Positions 7,772 to 16,064 of a DNA stretch of 64,000 nt are shown one piece after another. The position numbers and the translations under genes are program-made. The DNA is taken from the NCBI GenBank assembly GCA_019416935.1, contig DXWI01000005.1, forward strand, positions 26,385 to 90,384, written 5' to 3'. Position 1 is the stretch's first letter, and each line of letters starts with the position of its first letter. Below the pieces are notes generated by a model. That model saw only the letters and a program-made list of their open reading frames with translations, searched no databases and was not told the DNA's origin. Source of the stretch: Clostridiales bacterium (GTDB lineage: Bacteria; Bacillota; Clostridia; Christensenellales; CAG-138).

Positions 7772-9118
7772 TTACAACGTTTGAAGCAATTCCACCGTGC
7801 GCTCCAGATGCATGCCGCGCGATCCCTTGACGAGAATCGTATCGCCGTCGCGCAGCAGCAGCGGCAGAATGGAGAGCAGCATCTCCTGCGACTCAAAGTA
7901 GCGCACGCGGTGCGGCGCGAGCGTATGCGCGCCGAGAAACATCTGCTCGGAGCACGGGCCGACGCACACGATCAGCTCCACCCCGTGCATGGCCGCGTAC
8001 ATGCCCACCACCTCGTGAAATTCATCCGCCTGCGCGCCGAGTTCCAGCATGTCGCCGAGCACGCAGACGTGGCGGCCCGGCGTGCGCTCCAGCACATCGA
8101 TAGCGGCCATGACCGAGGTCGGATTGGCGTTGTAGGTGTCATCGAGCACGGTGAAACGAGCCGTTTTTTGAATATGCATGCGCCCGGCCGTGGGCCGGAA
8201 CGATTCGACGCCCTTTTGAAGCTGCTCGAGCGGCATGCCGAGCGTGAGTCCCACCGCAACGGCGCAGAGCGCGTTATAGATCATGTGCCGGCCGGGCGCG
8301 GGCACGTGCATGCGAAGCTGCTGATCGCCGCAGCAGACGGTAAACGCACTGCCGTCAAGCCCCTGGTCCTCCTCCTCCGCGGCGCGGACGCTGTTGTGCG
8401 CCTGGAAACCGAAGCGCACGGCGCCCGGCAGACGGATGAGCATGTCGTCATCACCGTTGACGACGACCGTCCCGCCCGGACGCATGTGCTCGAGCATCTC
8501 CGCCTTGCCCCGGAAGATATTCTCCCGCGTGCCGAAAAACTCGATGTGCGCTACGCCCACGTTCGTGAGCACGCAGATTGTCGGCTGCACCATGGCGGAA
8601 AGGCGGCGGATCTCGCCGGGGTGATTCGTCCCCATCTCGATGATGGCGAGCGTGTGCTCCGGCCCGAGCTGAAACAGCGTGAGCGGAACGCCCGTTTGGT
8701 TGTTGAGGTTGCCGGGCGTTTTGAACGTGCGGTAGCACCCGGACAGCACGGTGTCGAGCATCTCCTTGGTCGAGGTCTTGCCGACGCTTCCGGTGATGCC
8801 GATGACCGGGATGGAGAACTTTTCCCGATAGTGCTTTGCAAGCAGCTGCAGCGCCTCGAGCGTATCCGGCACGAGGATATACGGCTCCGCTTCGAGCGGG
8901 CGGTCGGTCAGCACGCACAGCGTGCCATTTCTGCGTGCGCCGTCGATGAAGGCGTGCCCGTCGTGTACAGCACCGATGATCGGGACATACAGCGCGCCCG
9001 GAGCGGCCTTGCGGCTGTCGATGCATACGTCGGTCACAGGTCGGCCGAGCAGCGCCGCATCGCCCACATACATGCCTTGGCAGGCAGAGATTGCTTCGGA
9101 GAGCGGAAAGGCGATCAT
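7772..9118 (-). CDS. murF: UDP-MurNAc-tripeptide--D-Ala-D-Ala ligase MurF
   Basis: A 448-residue cytoplasmic Mur ligase that adds D-Ala-D-Ala to UDP-MurNAc-tripeptide, the last soluble step of the peptidoglycan precursor. It has the N-terminal UDP-binding domain with DSRKAAPGALYVP (about residues 33-45), the ATP loop GITGSVGKTSTKEML, the NNQTGVPLTLF and EMGTNHPGEIRRL segments typical of MurF, and the TYNANPTSV motif of the C-terminal domain. The start is the ATG at 9118, which overlaps the ddl stop (ATGA) so that the two consecutive pathway enzymes are translationally coupled; ddl makes the dipeptide this enzyme uses. Confidence 0.96.
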   Translation of the reverse strand: MIAFPLSEAISACQGMYVGDAALLGRPVTDVCIDSRKAAPGALYVPIIGAVHDGHAFIDGARRNGTLCVLTDRPLEAEPYILVPDTLEALQLLAKHYREKFSIPVIGITGSVGKTSTKEMLDTVLSGCYRTFKTPGNLNNQTGVPLTLFQLGPEHTLAIIEMGTNHPGEIRRLSAMVQPTICVLTNVGVAHIEFFGTRENIFRGKAEMLEHMRPGGTVVVNGDDDMLIRLPGAVRFGFQAHNSVRAAEEEDQGLDGSAFTVCCGDQQLRMHVPAPGRHMIYNALCAVAVGLTLGMPLEQLQKGVESFRPTAGRMHIQKTARFTVLDDTYNANPTSVMAAIDVLERTPGRHVCVLGDMLELGAQADEFHEVVGMYAAMHGVELIVCVGPCSEQMFLGAHTLAPHRVRYFESQEMLLSILPLLLRDGDTILVKGSRGMHLERTVELLQTL

Positions 9119-10149
9119 GCGTCCGCCTTCCTTTCGGATAGGGAGACGATGCGGTCGCACAGAACGGGGTAGTCGATGCCGGCGGCGGCCGCCTCCTGCG
9201 GCAGCAGGCTCGTCGGCGTCATGCCCGGCAGGGTGTTCGCCTCAAGGCAATAGGCCTCGCCGTCCGGTGTGAGCAGAAAATCGATGCGTGCGTAGACCGA
9301 CAGGTGGAGCACACGGCTGGCCTGCAGCGCAAGCGCCTGGATGCGCGCGGTCGTTGCCTCGTCCAGCCTTGCGGGCGTGATTTCCTCCGTCCAGCCGGCC
9401 TGATATTTGTGTGCGTAATCGTAGAACCCGTGCCGCGGAATGATCTCGATGAGCGGCAGCGCTTCCTCGCCGAGCACGCCGGCCGAAAGCTCGCGCCCCG
9501 CAATATACGCTTCCACGAGCACCTCATCCTCATAGCGGAAGGCGTCCTGAAGCGCCTCGTCAAACTCCGCCTGCGTATGCGCAATGGCGATGCCGATGGA
9601 GGAGCCGCCGCAGCACGGCTTTACCACGCATGGCAGAGCAATCTTCGGCGCCGCTTCGCCCCGGCGCAGCAGCACGCCGTCCGGCACCGGCACGCCCGCG
9701 CCGCGAAGGAGCTGCTTTGAGATCCACTTGTGCATGGACACCGCGCAGCCGAGCGAGGGACTGCCGGTATAGCGGATGCCGAGCAGGTCGAACAGTGCCT
9801 GCAGCCGGCCGTTTTCCCCGTCGCCGCCGTGCAGCGCGAGGAACGTGATATCCGCGGCGCGGCAAAGCTCGATCACGCCGTCCCCAATGGCGTCCGACAG
9901 CCCGTGCGCACGGCTCCGCTTCACCACGTCGAGATCCGGTGCGGTCTGTTCAATCGCGTGGCAAACGGCGCCGGGCACGCTCGAAAACGCATCGAGCAGA
10001 TTGTCGGGCAGATCGGTCCGGCCGAGAAACAGGTCGACCAGACAGACCCGGTGGCCGCGGTTTTGCAGCGCGGCGGCGATCTTTGCGCCGGAGGAGAGGG
10101 AGACGTCGCGTTCGGGGGAAAGCCCGCCCGCCAGAATGACGATATTCAT
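9115..10149 (-). CDS. ddl: D-alanine--D-alanine ligase
   Basis: A 344-residue ATP-grasp enzyme joining two D-alanines. Visible family elements: NIVILAGGLSPERDVSLSSG at the N-terminus, FLALHGGDGENGRLQ, the ATP-binding KPCCGGSSIGI loop, ARIDFLL, and CLEANTLPGMTPTSLLPQEA, which contains the metal-binding Glu/Asn pair. The usual LHGxxGEDGxLQ reads GGDGENGRLQ here. The ATG at 10149 is preceded by GGAG at 10156-10159, so the in-frame ATG 12 bases upstream is not needed. It is first in an operon with murF and is transcribed from the promoter at 10224-10252, divergent to the M3 peptidase. Confidence 0.96.
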   Translation of the reverse strand: MNIVILAGGLSPERDVSLSSGAKIAAALQNRGHRVCLVDLFLGRTDLPDNLLDAFSSVPGAVCHAIEQTAPDLDVVKRSRAHGLSDAIGDGVIELCRAADITFLALHGGDGENGRLQALFDLLGIRYTGSPSLGCAVSMHKWISKQLLRGAGVPVPDGVLLRRGEAAPKIALPCVVKPCCGGSSIGIAIAHTQAEFDEALQDAFRYEDEVLVEAYIAGRELSAGVLGEEALPLIEIIPRHGFYDYAHKYQAGWTEEITPARLDEATTARIQALALQASRVLHLSVYARIDFLLTPDGEAYCLEANTLPGMTPTSLLPQEAAAAGIDYPVLCDRIVSLSERKADA

Positions 10150-10223
10150 AGAGAACTCCAATCCAACAGTTATCGGGTGACCGCCGGTGACAGCACCATA
10201 CGGTCATCATATACCATTCCTAT

Positions 10224-10252
10224 TTTATATCACGTTTGCCGCCGGAGGACAA
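10224..10252 (-). promoter_or_regulatory. Promoter for ddl-murF
   Basis: On the minus strand TTGTCC (10247-10252), 17-base spacer, TATAAA (10224-10229), about 75 bases before the ddl start. Confidence 0.6.
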
Positions 10253-10300
10253 GGAGTTTTCCGCCCGGAAAAAAACTTCTGCCCGAATGGGGTTCCATGG

Positions 10301-10329
10301 TGTAAAACCGACCTGCACTATAGTATACT
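10301..10329 (+). promoter_or_regulatory. Leaderless-type promoter for the M3 peptidase
   Basis: TATACT at 10324-10329 lies only six bases before the ATG at 10336, with a weak -35 (TGTAAA, 10301-10306) and no Shine-Dalgarno. Transcription from it would start at or next to the ATG. Confidence 0.5.
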
Positions 10330-10335
10330 GTTACC

Positions 10336-12198
10336 ATGAGAAAAATGTGGAAAAAAGTCGCTGCGCATTGCGCACCTCAACCGCACGATAGGACAGAGCG
10401 CCGCCTGCCGGGTATTTTCAGGGCGGTCGCGCTGTTGATCGCGCTGCTGCTCCTGCTCGGCTTTACCGGCTGCAAGAGCACCACCGACCTGTTCAACGAG
10501 TCTTGGGAGAAGTTTTTTGCGCTGTTCTCTCCCCCGACGCCAACGGAGCAGCCGGCAGCGCCCGCACCGGCCACGCCCGCTCCGGCGCAGTCGGGCGCGC
10601 ACCCAGGCATCCCGTTTTCCGATATGGCCTACGAGCGGCCGGATACGGAGGCGCTTTCCGATCTGCTCAACGATCTGCTGTTTGACATCGGGCGCGGGGA
10701 GAAAGCGGATGCGCTGCTGGCTCGCTACGACGAGGCGCTCAAGCTGTACAACGCGGCGGACTCGCAGCTTTCGCTCTGTTATGTGCTCTACGCAAAGGAC
10801 GTCACCAACACCCGTTACCGGGACGAATATACCAGCCTTTATACGGCTCTGACGGAGCTGGATCTTGCCATGACGGAGGTTTCCCTCGCGCTGCTCGAAA
10901 GCGGGGACGGCGCGCGCGAGCACTGGGGCGAATCCTATGCGAAGGCCGTGGTGGCCGGCGCGGATCTCAACAGTCCGGAGATTCAGCCGCTGCTGGAGCG
11001 GGAGCAGGCGCTCACCATGGCGTACGACGAGCTGCTCTCCTCATTTCGCCTGCAGGACGGCACAAGGACATACACTCTTGATGAAATCGGGGCGCTCTCG
11101 TCGCGCGATTACGAGGAATACGCGCGCCTGTATGACGCCTATACCGCTGCGCTCAACCGCGATGCGGGCGCCATCTTTCTCGAACTGCTCACCGTCCGCC
11201 ATGACATCGCCGCGAAGCTCGGCTACGGCAGCTATGCGGCCTACATGTACGACTGCTATGGCCGCGACTATTCCGTAACCGAGGCAAAGGCGCTGCAAGA
11301 GACGGTCAAGCGCTGTCTCGTGCCGGTGTATGAGGACACGGTCATGCGTCAGTACATGAGCAGCGGCGCGCTTCTCGCTGAGACATATACGCAGACTACG
11401 TTTCTCGAAACGCTGCGCACGGCGGCGGCCGATTTTTCGCCGCTGCTGCTCGAGGCGTTCGACTATATGCTCGAATACGGGCTCTACGATTTTTCGCCGG
11501 ACCCCAATAAGATGGAAACGAGCTTTACCACCTATTTTTCTAGCTATGACGCACCGTTCATGTTTACCGCGTGGACGGACTCGTTTTCCGATACCGGCAC
11601 CGTGATCCATGAGCTCGGACACTATGCAAACTATTATCACAACGCTGCCGTCGGCTGGAGCGTGGCCGATTCGCTCGATCTGGCCGAGGTGGATTCGCAG
11701 GGGCTTGAATTGCTCATGCTCCCGTATTATCCGTCCTTCTATGGCAAAAACGCCGATACGGCGGCGCTGTACCGGCTGTCGGACGCAATGTATGCGGTTT
11801 TGACGGGCTGCATGGAGGATGAGTTTCAGCAGCGCATCTATGCCGACCCGGGCATGACGCTCGAGGAGATGAACGCGCTGTACCTGCGCCTTGCCGGGGA
11901 ATACGGCTTTCGGAAGCTGTACGGCTATACCGGCACGGAGTGGACGATGATTCCGCACACCTTCCAGTCGCCGATGTACTACATCAGCTATGCCGTGAGC
12001 ATGATTCCGGCGCTGGAACTGTGGGAGCGCTCGTCAACCGATGCGGTGGCGGCCCGCGAGGCCTATTTTGCGATTCTGAACCGCGCGCCCTACTCGCAGT
12101 TCCGGCATACGGTGCAGCAGGCCGGCCTTTCCGACCCGCTGCGCCCGGAAACGATCGAACGCGTTGCGGAGGTGCTGCATCGTGCATACGGCTTTTGA
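10336..12198 (+). CDS. Lipoprotein M3 family oligopeptidase
   Basis: A 620-residue peptidase of family M3 (oligoendopeptidase F-like). The zinc motif HELGH is at residues 425-429 in TVIHELGHYANYYHN, and the downstream LAEVDSQGLELLML carries the third ligand glutamate. Unlike cytoplasmic PepF it has an N-terminal signal with a lipobox (LLLLGFTGC, cysteine near residue 49), then a proline-rich linker, so it should be anchored outside the membrane. It would digest peptides in the periplasm-like space or at the wall. There is no ribosome binding site: a -10 box stands six bases from the ATG. The next gene overlaps its end by 17 bases. Confidence 0.9.
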   Translation: MRKMWKKVAAHCAPQPHDRTERRLPGIFRAVALLIALLLLLGFTGCKSTTDLFNESWEKFFALFSPPTPTEQPAAPAPATPAPAQSGAHPGIPFSDMAYERPDTEALSDLLNDLLFDIGRGEKADALLARYDEALKLYNAADSQLSLCYVLYAKDVTNTRYRDEYTSLYTALTELDLAMTEVSLALLESGDGAREHWGESYAKAVVAGADLNSPEIQPLLEREQALTMAYDELLSSFRLQDGTRTYTLDEIGALSSRDYEEYARLYDAYTAALNRDAGAIFLELLTVRHDIAAKLGYGSYAAYMYDCYGRDYSVTEAKALQETVKRCLVPVYEDTVMRQYMSSGALLAETYTQTTFLETLRTAAADFSPLLLEAFDYMLEYGLYDFSPDPNKMETSFTTYFSSYDAPFMFTAWTDSFSDTGTVIHELGHYANYYHNAAVGWSVADSLDLAEVDSQGLELLMLPYYPSFYGKNADTAALYRLSDAMYAVLTGCMEDEFQQRIYADPGMTLEEMNALYLRLAGEYGFRKLYGYTGTEWTMIPHTFQSPMYYISYAVSMIPALELWERSSTDAVAAREAYFAILNRAPYSQFRHTVQQAGLSDPLRPETIERVAEVLHRAYGF

Positions 12199-12961
12199 CA
12201 CGCCTGCGTGCCGGCGCGCCCGGCTTCCGGTGCGCCGCTGTCCCGCCTGCTTTGCGCCGGTGGGGCTTCTGGCCGTCCGGTGCGGTGCGTGCGCATGCAA
12301 GCTCAACGGGCGGCATGGCGGAGGAGAAACCGGCGGTCTGGCGATGGGAACGGTGCTTGCCGGCCGGTATGTCGTGGGCCGCTGCCTGCAAAGCATGGAC
12401 GGGGAGCGCGTCTATGCCGGCTTTGACAGGCGGACGGAGCGCATCGTGCGCCTGACGGCGGCAGCGGCGGAGGAACGGGAGCGGACGGATTTGCTTTGCC
12501 GCGCGCGGGCGCTGCTGGGCCTTGCCGGCTGTCAGGCCATCGCCGCGCCGGACGAGGTGTGGCTGGAGCGGGACAGGCTGTTTGCCGTTTCATCGGCGCC
12601 GGACAAACCGTTTTGTGACGGCGGCCGCAGCATCGGCGACGCAGAGATGCGCCGGTGCCTTGCGCGGCTTACGGATGCGCTGCTGGTGATCCACAGCCTT
12701 GGCGCGCAGCCGGATGGCGACGCCGTACACGGCGCGCCGTGCGCAGAGAGTCTGCTGCTTGCGGAGGACGGCGCGCTGCGCCTCGCGCTGCCGCTGCTGC
12801 CGCGCACCGGCGAACCGGCCGATGATATCCGCGGCTTCGGCGGCGTGCTGCTGCCGCTCGGAACGGCGCTGTCTCCGGCCGTCGAGGCGATTCTGCGGCG
12901 CATGTGCGCGGGCGGCTACGCCTCAGTGCTCGAGATCAAGCACGAGTTGAACTGCCTGTAG
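12182..12961 (+). CDS. Zinc-ribbon protein with degenerate protein kinase domain
   Basis: A 259-residue protein. The start is GTG at 12182 because GGAGGT lies eight bases upstream (12168-12173) inside the M3 peptidase gene. The N-terminus has CPAC followed by CGAC, a likely zinc ribbon. After it comes GTVLAGRYVVGRCL, which is the start of the kinase fold seen in clostridial Ser/Thr kinases that carry an N-terminal ribbon. However the glycine loop, the VAIK lysine (here IVRL) and the HRD and DFG motifs are all absent: the catalytic-loop region reads VHGAPCAESLLLAEDGALRLA. It is therefore probably a pseudokinase with a scaffold or sensing role. There is no transmembrane segment. The assignment rests on motif spacing and is moderate. 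Confidence 0.6.
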   Translation: MHTAFDTPACRRARLPVRRCPACFAPVGLLAVRCGACACKLNGRHGGGETGGLAMGTVLAGRYVVGRCLQSMDGERVYAGFDRRTERIVRLTAAAAEERERTDLLCRARALLGLAGCQAIAAPDEVWLERDRLFAVSSAPDKPFCDGGRSIGDAEMRRCLARLTDALLVIHSLGAQPDGDAVHGAPCAESLLLAEDGALRLALPLLPRTGEPADDIRGFGGVLLPLGTALSPAVEAILRRMCAGGYASVLEIKHELNCL

Positions 12962-13011
12962 CCGATCGGGCGGGGGATCACGGCGCACAGCGCGAGCGAA
13001 GTTGGGTCTGC

Positions 13012-13047
13012 GGCGTTCACGCCGGCGGCGCCAACCGGTTTTTTTGT
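13012..13047 (+). terminator. Possible terminator after the pseudokinase
   Basis: GC-rich inverted segments (GGCG/CGCC and CCGG/CCGG) immediately before a run of seven T at 13039-13046. The stem is irregular, so this is tentative. Confidence 0.4.
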
Positions 13048-13382
13048 TCCAATGTGCAAGAGCGGGCGCAGGAGGACACAATGGGGTGTCCGGCTCGCCG
13101 CCGCACAGCCTTGCACCGGTCGAAGCCGGTGCAGCGGTCCCTTTTTTACCGGTTGTCCGTTTGAAAAGCCGCGTCATGGCTCCGCCATGGCCGTTGAAAA
13201 AGCGGCTGGCCATCCCTTTTCGTGCTTTCTTCGCGGCCTGTCGCTCGCTTCACCCAGGGGCGGCAAAAACCGCAAGCATAAAACCCCCGAGGATTCCATT
13301 CGTTTTGGCTCGCATGGCGTCGTAAACGAATGGGGGCGTTCAGCGGATTGCCATCCGCCGGACGCCCATTTGTGTGTTTGAC

Positions 13383-13418
13383 AAGCATAGCGGGGCGCCA
13401 TGGCGCCCCGCTATGCTT
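13383..13418. terminator. 36-base perfect palindrome, terminator-like
   Basis: Both arms (13383-13400 and 13401-13418) are exactly complementary with no mismatch; the stem core is GCGGGGCGCC. It lies about 50 bases beyond the stop of the leftward M29 aminopeptidase and probably ends that transcript, though T-runs on either side are short. Confidence 0.65.
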
Positions 13419-13471
13419 GCTTTTGCAGCTACATGTCTCCCGCGCTGTGTCTGCACAGGACACGGCACGGC

Positions 13472-14587
13472 TTATTTCAGGTTCTCGGGGTTCAGACACT
13501 CGAGCTCGGGCAGAACGAAGCGGCCGTCCTTGCGGATGAGCACATCGTCAAAGTACATCTCGCCGCCGCCGTATTCGGGCGTCTGGATCAGAACGAGATC
13601 CCAGTGCTGAGAGGACTTGTTGCCGTTATCGCACTCGTCGTAGCAGGAGCCGGGCGTGAAGTGGAACGAACCGGCAATCTTCTCATCGAACAGCGTGTCC
13701 TTCATCGGGAACGTGATAAACGGGTTTACGCCGATGGCGAATTCGCCGACGTAGCGCGCGCCCTCGTCAATATCGAGCTGCTGGTTGATACGCGCGGTGT
13801 CGTTGGCGGTCGCCTTGACGATTTTCCCGTTCTGAAACTCAAAGCAGATATCGGTATAGGTAAAGCCGTTCTCCAGCGAGGGCGTGTTGTAGCGGATGAC
13901 GCCGTTGACGCTATCGCGCACGGGCGCGGTGAACACCTCGCCGTCCGGAATGTTCAGCTTGCCGGCGCACTTGATCGCGGGCAGCCCCTTGATGGAGAAA
14001 CGAAGGTCGGTGCCCGGCGCCACGAGACGCACGCGGTCGGTGCGCTCCATGAGCGAAACGAGCGCGTCCATCGCCCGATCCATCTTGGAATAGTCGAGAC
14101 AGCACACGTTGAAAAAGAAATCTTCAAACGCTTCGGTGCTCATATCCGCCATCTGCGCCATGGAGGGGGACGGGTAGCGGAGGATGACCCATTTTGTCTT
14201 CGGGACGCGAATCTGGCCGTGCACCGGCGTCCAGTAATAGGTCATGTAGTCGTTCATCTTTTCGGACGGCACGTCGGCCATCTCGCTGCTGTTGCTGCCG
14301 CCGCGCACGCCGATATAGGCGTCCATGGAAGCCATGACCGCGCCGTCCCACTCCGCGCGCTTTTTGAGCTGCTCGACGTTGCAGCCGAGCAGGAGCTCGC
14401 GATCGAACGCCTTATCGGAGAGCCAAAGGAACGGATTGCCGCCCGCGGCGTAGACCTCCTTGATGAGCGCGCGCGTGAGATCCTCGTTGCCGCCGATCGA
14501 CTCGATGAGGATGTTTTCGCCGGGCTTGAGGTCGCAGGAAAACGTGACCAGCCCATGCGCCAGTTGCTTGATTCTCGGATCGAACAT
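13472..14587 (-). CDS. M29 family aminopeptidase
   Basis: A 371-residue metallo-aminopeptidase of family M29 (AmpS/thermophilic aminopeptidase), which removes N-terminal residues from peptides using two metal ions. Typical segments are SCDLKPGENILIES near residue 20, GKLNIPDGEVFTAPVRDSVNGVIRYN (the EVFTAP-like motif with a metal-binding glutamate), GARYVGEFAIGVNP and the C-terminal GSCYDECDNGNKSSQHWDLV, where the usual pattern gives further ligands. GGAGGT precedes the ATG. A second, longer M29 protein is encoded at 35322-36554; the two are clearly diverged paralogues. Confidence 0.9.
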   Translation of the reverse strand: MFDPRIKQLAHGLVTFSCDLKPGENILIESIGGNEDLTRALIKEVYAAGGNPFLWLSDKAFDRELLLGCNVEQLKKRAEWDGAVMASMDAYIGVRGGSNSSEMADVPSEKMNDYMTYYWTPVHGQIRVPKTKWVILRYPSPSMAQMADMSTEAFEDFFFNVCCLDYSKMDRAMDALVSLMERTDRVRLVAPGTDLRFSIKGLPAIKCAGKLNIPDGEVFTAPVRDSVNGVIRYNTPSLENGFTYTDICFEFQNGKIVKATANDTARINQQLDIDEGARYVGEFAIGVNPFITFPMKDTLFDEKIAGSFHFTPGSCYDECDNGNKSSQHWDLVLIQTPEYGGGEMYFDDVLIRKDGRFVLPELECLNPENLK

Positions 14588-14665
14588 TCGTCAAATACCT
14601 CCGTATGTCAATTTCTTGCATTCTGATTCCATTATCCCACCATTTGGCCGGAAAATCCAGCCCGT

Positions 14666-15916
14666 TCAAACCTCGACATTATAGATTTTTTTGACTTGCG
14701 CGCCGCCCGGCAGCATGACGAGAAACACACACACGATGTTCAGCGCCATCGCCGCGAGGATGACCGGCCTTGCGGGCAACAGCTCGCCGACCGCGCCGGC
14801 CGCCAGTTGGCCGATGATACCGCCGAGAATATTGAGCATCTGAAAAATGCCGTTGAACCGGCCGCGCATCTCATCGGCGACGTAGCTCTGCGTACCGGAG
14901 ATGCGGATGTTGAAGCTCGTCACGCCGAGCATGCCGATGATCAGGTTGCACGCAAGCATCGCCGGGAACGGCATGTAGAGATAGGCTCCGTCGAGCACGC
15001 TGATGGCCAGATAGACAAACACGGCGATCTGGAACTTGCGATGCACCGGATATCGGAACCGATAGTGGATCATACCGCCGATGAGCCGTCCGGCGGTGGC
15101 GACGGACATGAGTACGGTATACTGGTCGATGCCCGCGGTTCCGAGCGAACGGAAATAGGGCAGCACCAGCGTGGCGACAGCGCTCGAGCATAGCGTGGTA
15201 CAGAAGAAGTACGCCGTGATGGTGGCCAGCCCGCGCTCTCTGCGCAGATACCCCATGCCGTCCTTCAAATCGCTGCAAAAACGCCGGAACCGGAACGGCT
15301 CGGCCGTGCGTCGGGCGGCGTGCGTTTCCACGGTGCGGATGCGCGTTTCAAACAGGGCGGCGATGAAAAAACTCGCCGCGTTGAACAGAAACAGCGGCTG
15401 AATGCCGATGGTGCGGTAGCATATGCCTGCGATTGGCACCATGATTGTCGTCGCAAGCGGCTGGATGAGGCTGGAGATCGAGTAGGCCCGGGAGAAGTTT
15501 CCCTTGCTGATGAGCGTCGGGTACAGGCTCTCGTAGGCAACGGCATACACGCTGTCGATTGCGCCGACCAGCATGGCCAGCAGCAAAAACAGGCCGTACC
15601 GGAACAGGTCGAGCTGAATGAGCCCATAGATCACGAGAAACAGACCGGCCGAAACAAAGTCGAGCGTGTAGATGACCCGCTTGCGCTCGAACCGATCCAG
15701 ATATGGGCCGGCCAGCAGCGGCAGGATGATGCGCGGCAGGCTGTAGCAGATCATGTACACGGCGTACAGCAGCACAGATTCCGTGTAATCGAGCACCAAC
15801 AGGCCGATGGCAAAGCCGGACACGGCGTTCCCGAACGTCGAGACGACCGTGCCGAGCGTGATGATGGTGAAGTCGCGCGTCCAGAGCGGGCGCTGCACAG
15901 ACGGTTGCGTATCCAT
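14666..15916 (-). CDS. MFS transporter
   Basis: A 416-residue protein with about 12 membrane helices, of the major facilitator superfamily and close in pattern to the MFS_3/enterobactin-exporter-like group. GNAVSGFAIGLLVLDYTESVLLYAVYMICYSLPRIILPLLAG gives the first two helices, followed by GPYLDRFERKRVIYTLDF, the inter-helix motif A region (D-R-x-x-x-K/R-R). The partner substrate is unknown. The chosen ATG at 15916 sits seven bases downstream of a TAAAAT box and has only GGCGG before it. It is divergent from tldD and lies upstream of the M29 gene with a 78-base gap. Confidence 0.85.
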   Translation of the reverse strand: MDTQPSVQRPLWTRDFTIITLGTVVSTFGNAVSGFAIGLLVLDYTESVLLYAVYMICYSLPRIILPLLAGPYLDRFERKRVIYTLDFVSAGLFLVIYGLIQLDLFRYGLFLLLAMLVGAIDSVYAVAYESLYPTLISKGNFSRAYSISSLIQPLATTIMVPIAGICYRTIGIQPLFLFNAASFFIAALFETRIRTVETHAARRTAEPFRFRRFCSDLKDGMGYLRRERGLATITAYFFCTTLCSSAVATLVLPYFRSLGTAGIDQYTVLMSVATAGRLIGGMIHYRFRYPVHRKFQIAVFVYLAISVLDGAYLYMPFPAMLACNLIIGMLGVTSFNIRISGTQSYVADEMRGRFNGIFQMLNILGGIIGQLAAGAVGELLPARPVILAAMALNIVCVFLVMLPGGAQVKKIYNVEV

Positions 15917-15923
15917 ACCGCCT

Positions 15924-15952
15924 ATTTTATCATAGCGGCAGAGGAGAAGCAA
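15924..15952 (-). promoter_or_regulatory. Short-leader promoter for the MFS gene
   Basis: On the minus strand TTGCTT (15947-15952), 17-base spacer, TAAAAT (15924-15929). The ATG begins seven bases after the -10 box, so the transcript would be leaderless or nearly so. Confidence 0.45.
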
Positions 15953-16064
15953 CGACGCTTTGCCGACCGGCAGCCGAGAATCCGCTTGCAAGGCCATAGC
16001 GGATGCGGTATGATACCTTTAGCATAGAGTTTCCTATTTCCTATAGATAAAGGAGGACGAACGC

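Larger units (their letters stand above)
12962..13471. other. 510-base intergenic region rich in stem-loops
   Basis: No coding gene is supported. It holds a possible terminator with a seven-T run (13012-13047), a perfect 8-base hairpin (13112-13133), a 10-base hairpin with an 18-base loop (13296-13333), a two-part hairpin (13334-13367) and a 36-base perfect palindrome (13383-13418). Confidence 0.65.

Noticed and set aside
7766..9172. Plus-strand open frame of 468 codons over murF
   Set aside because: Antisense shadow of murF: same length, no domain, biased composition.
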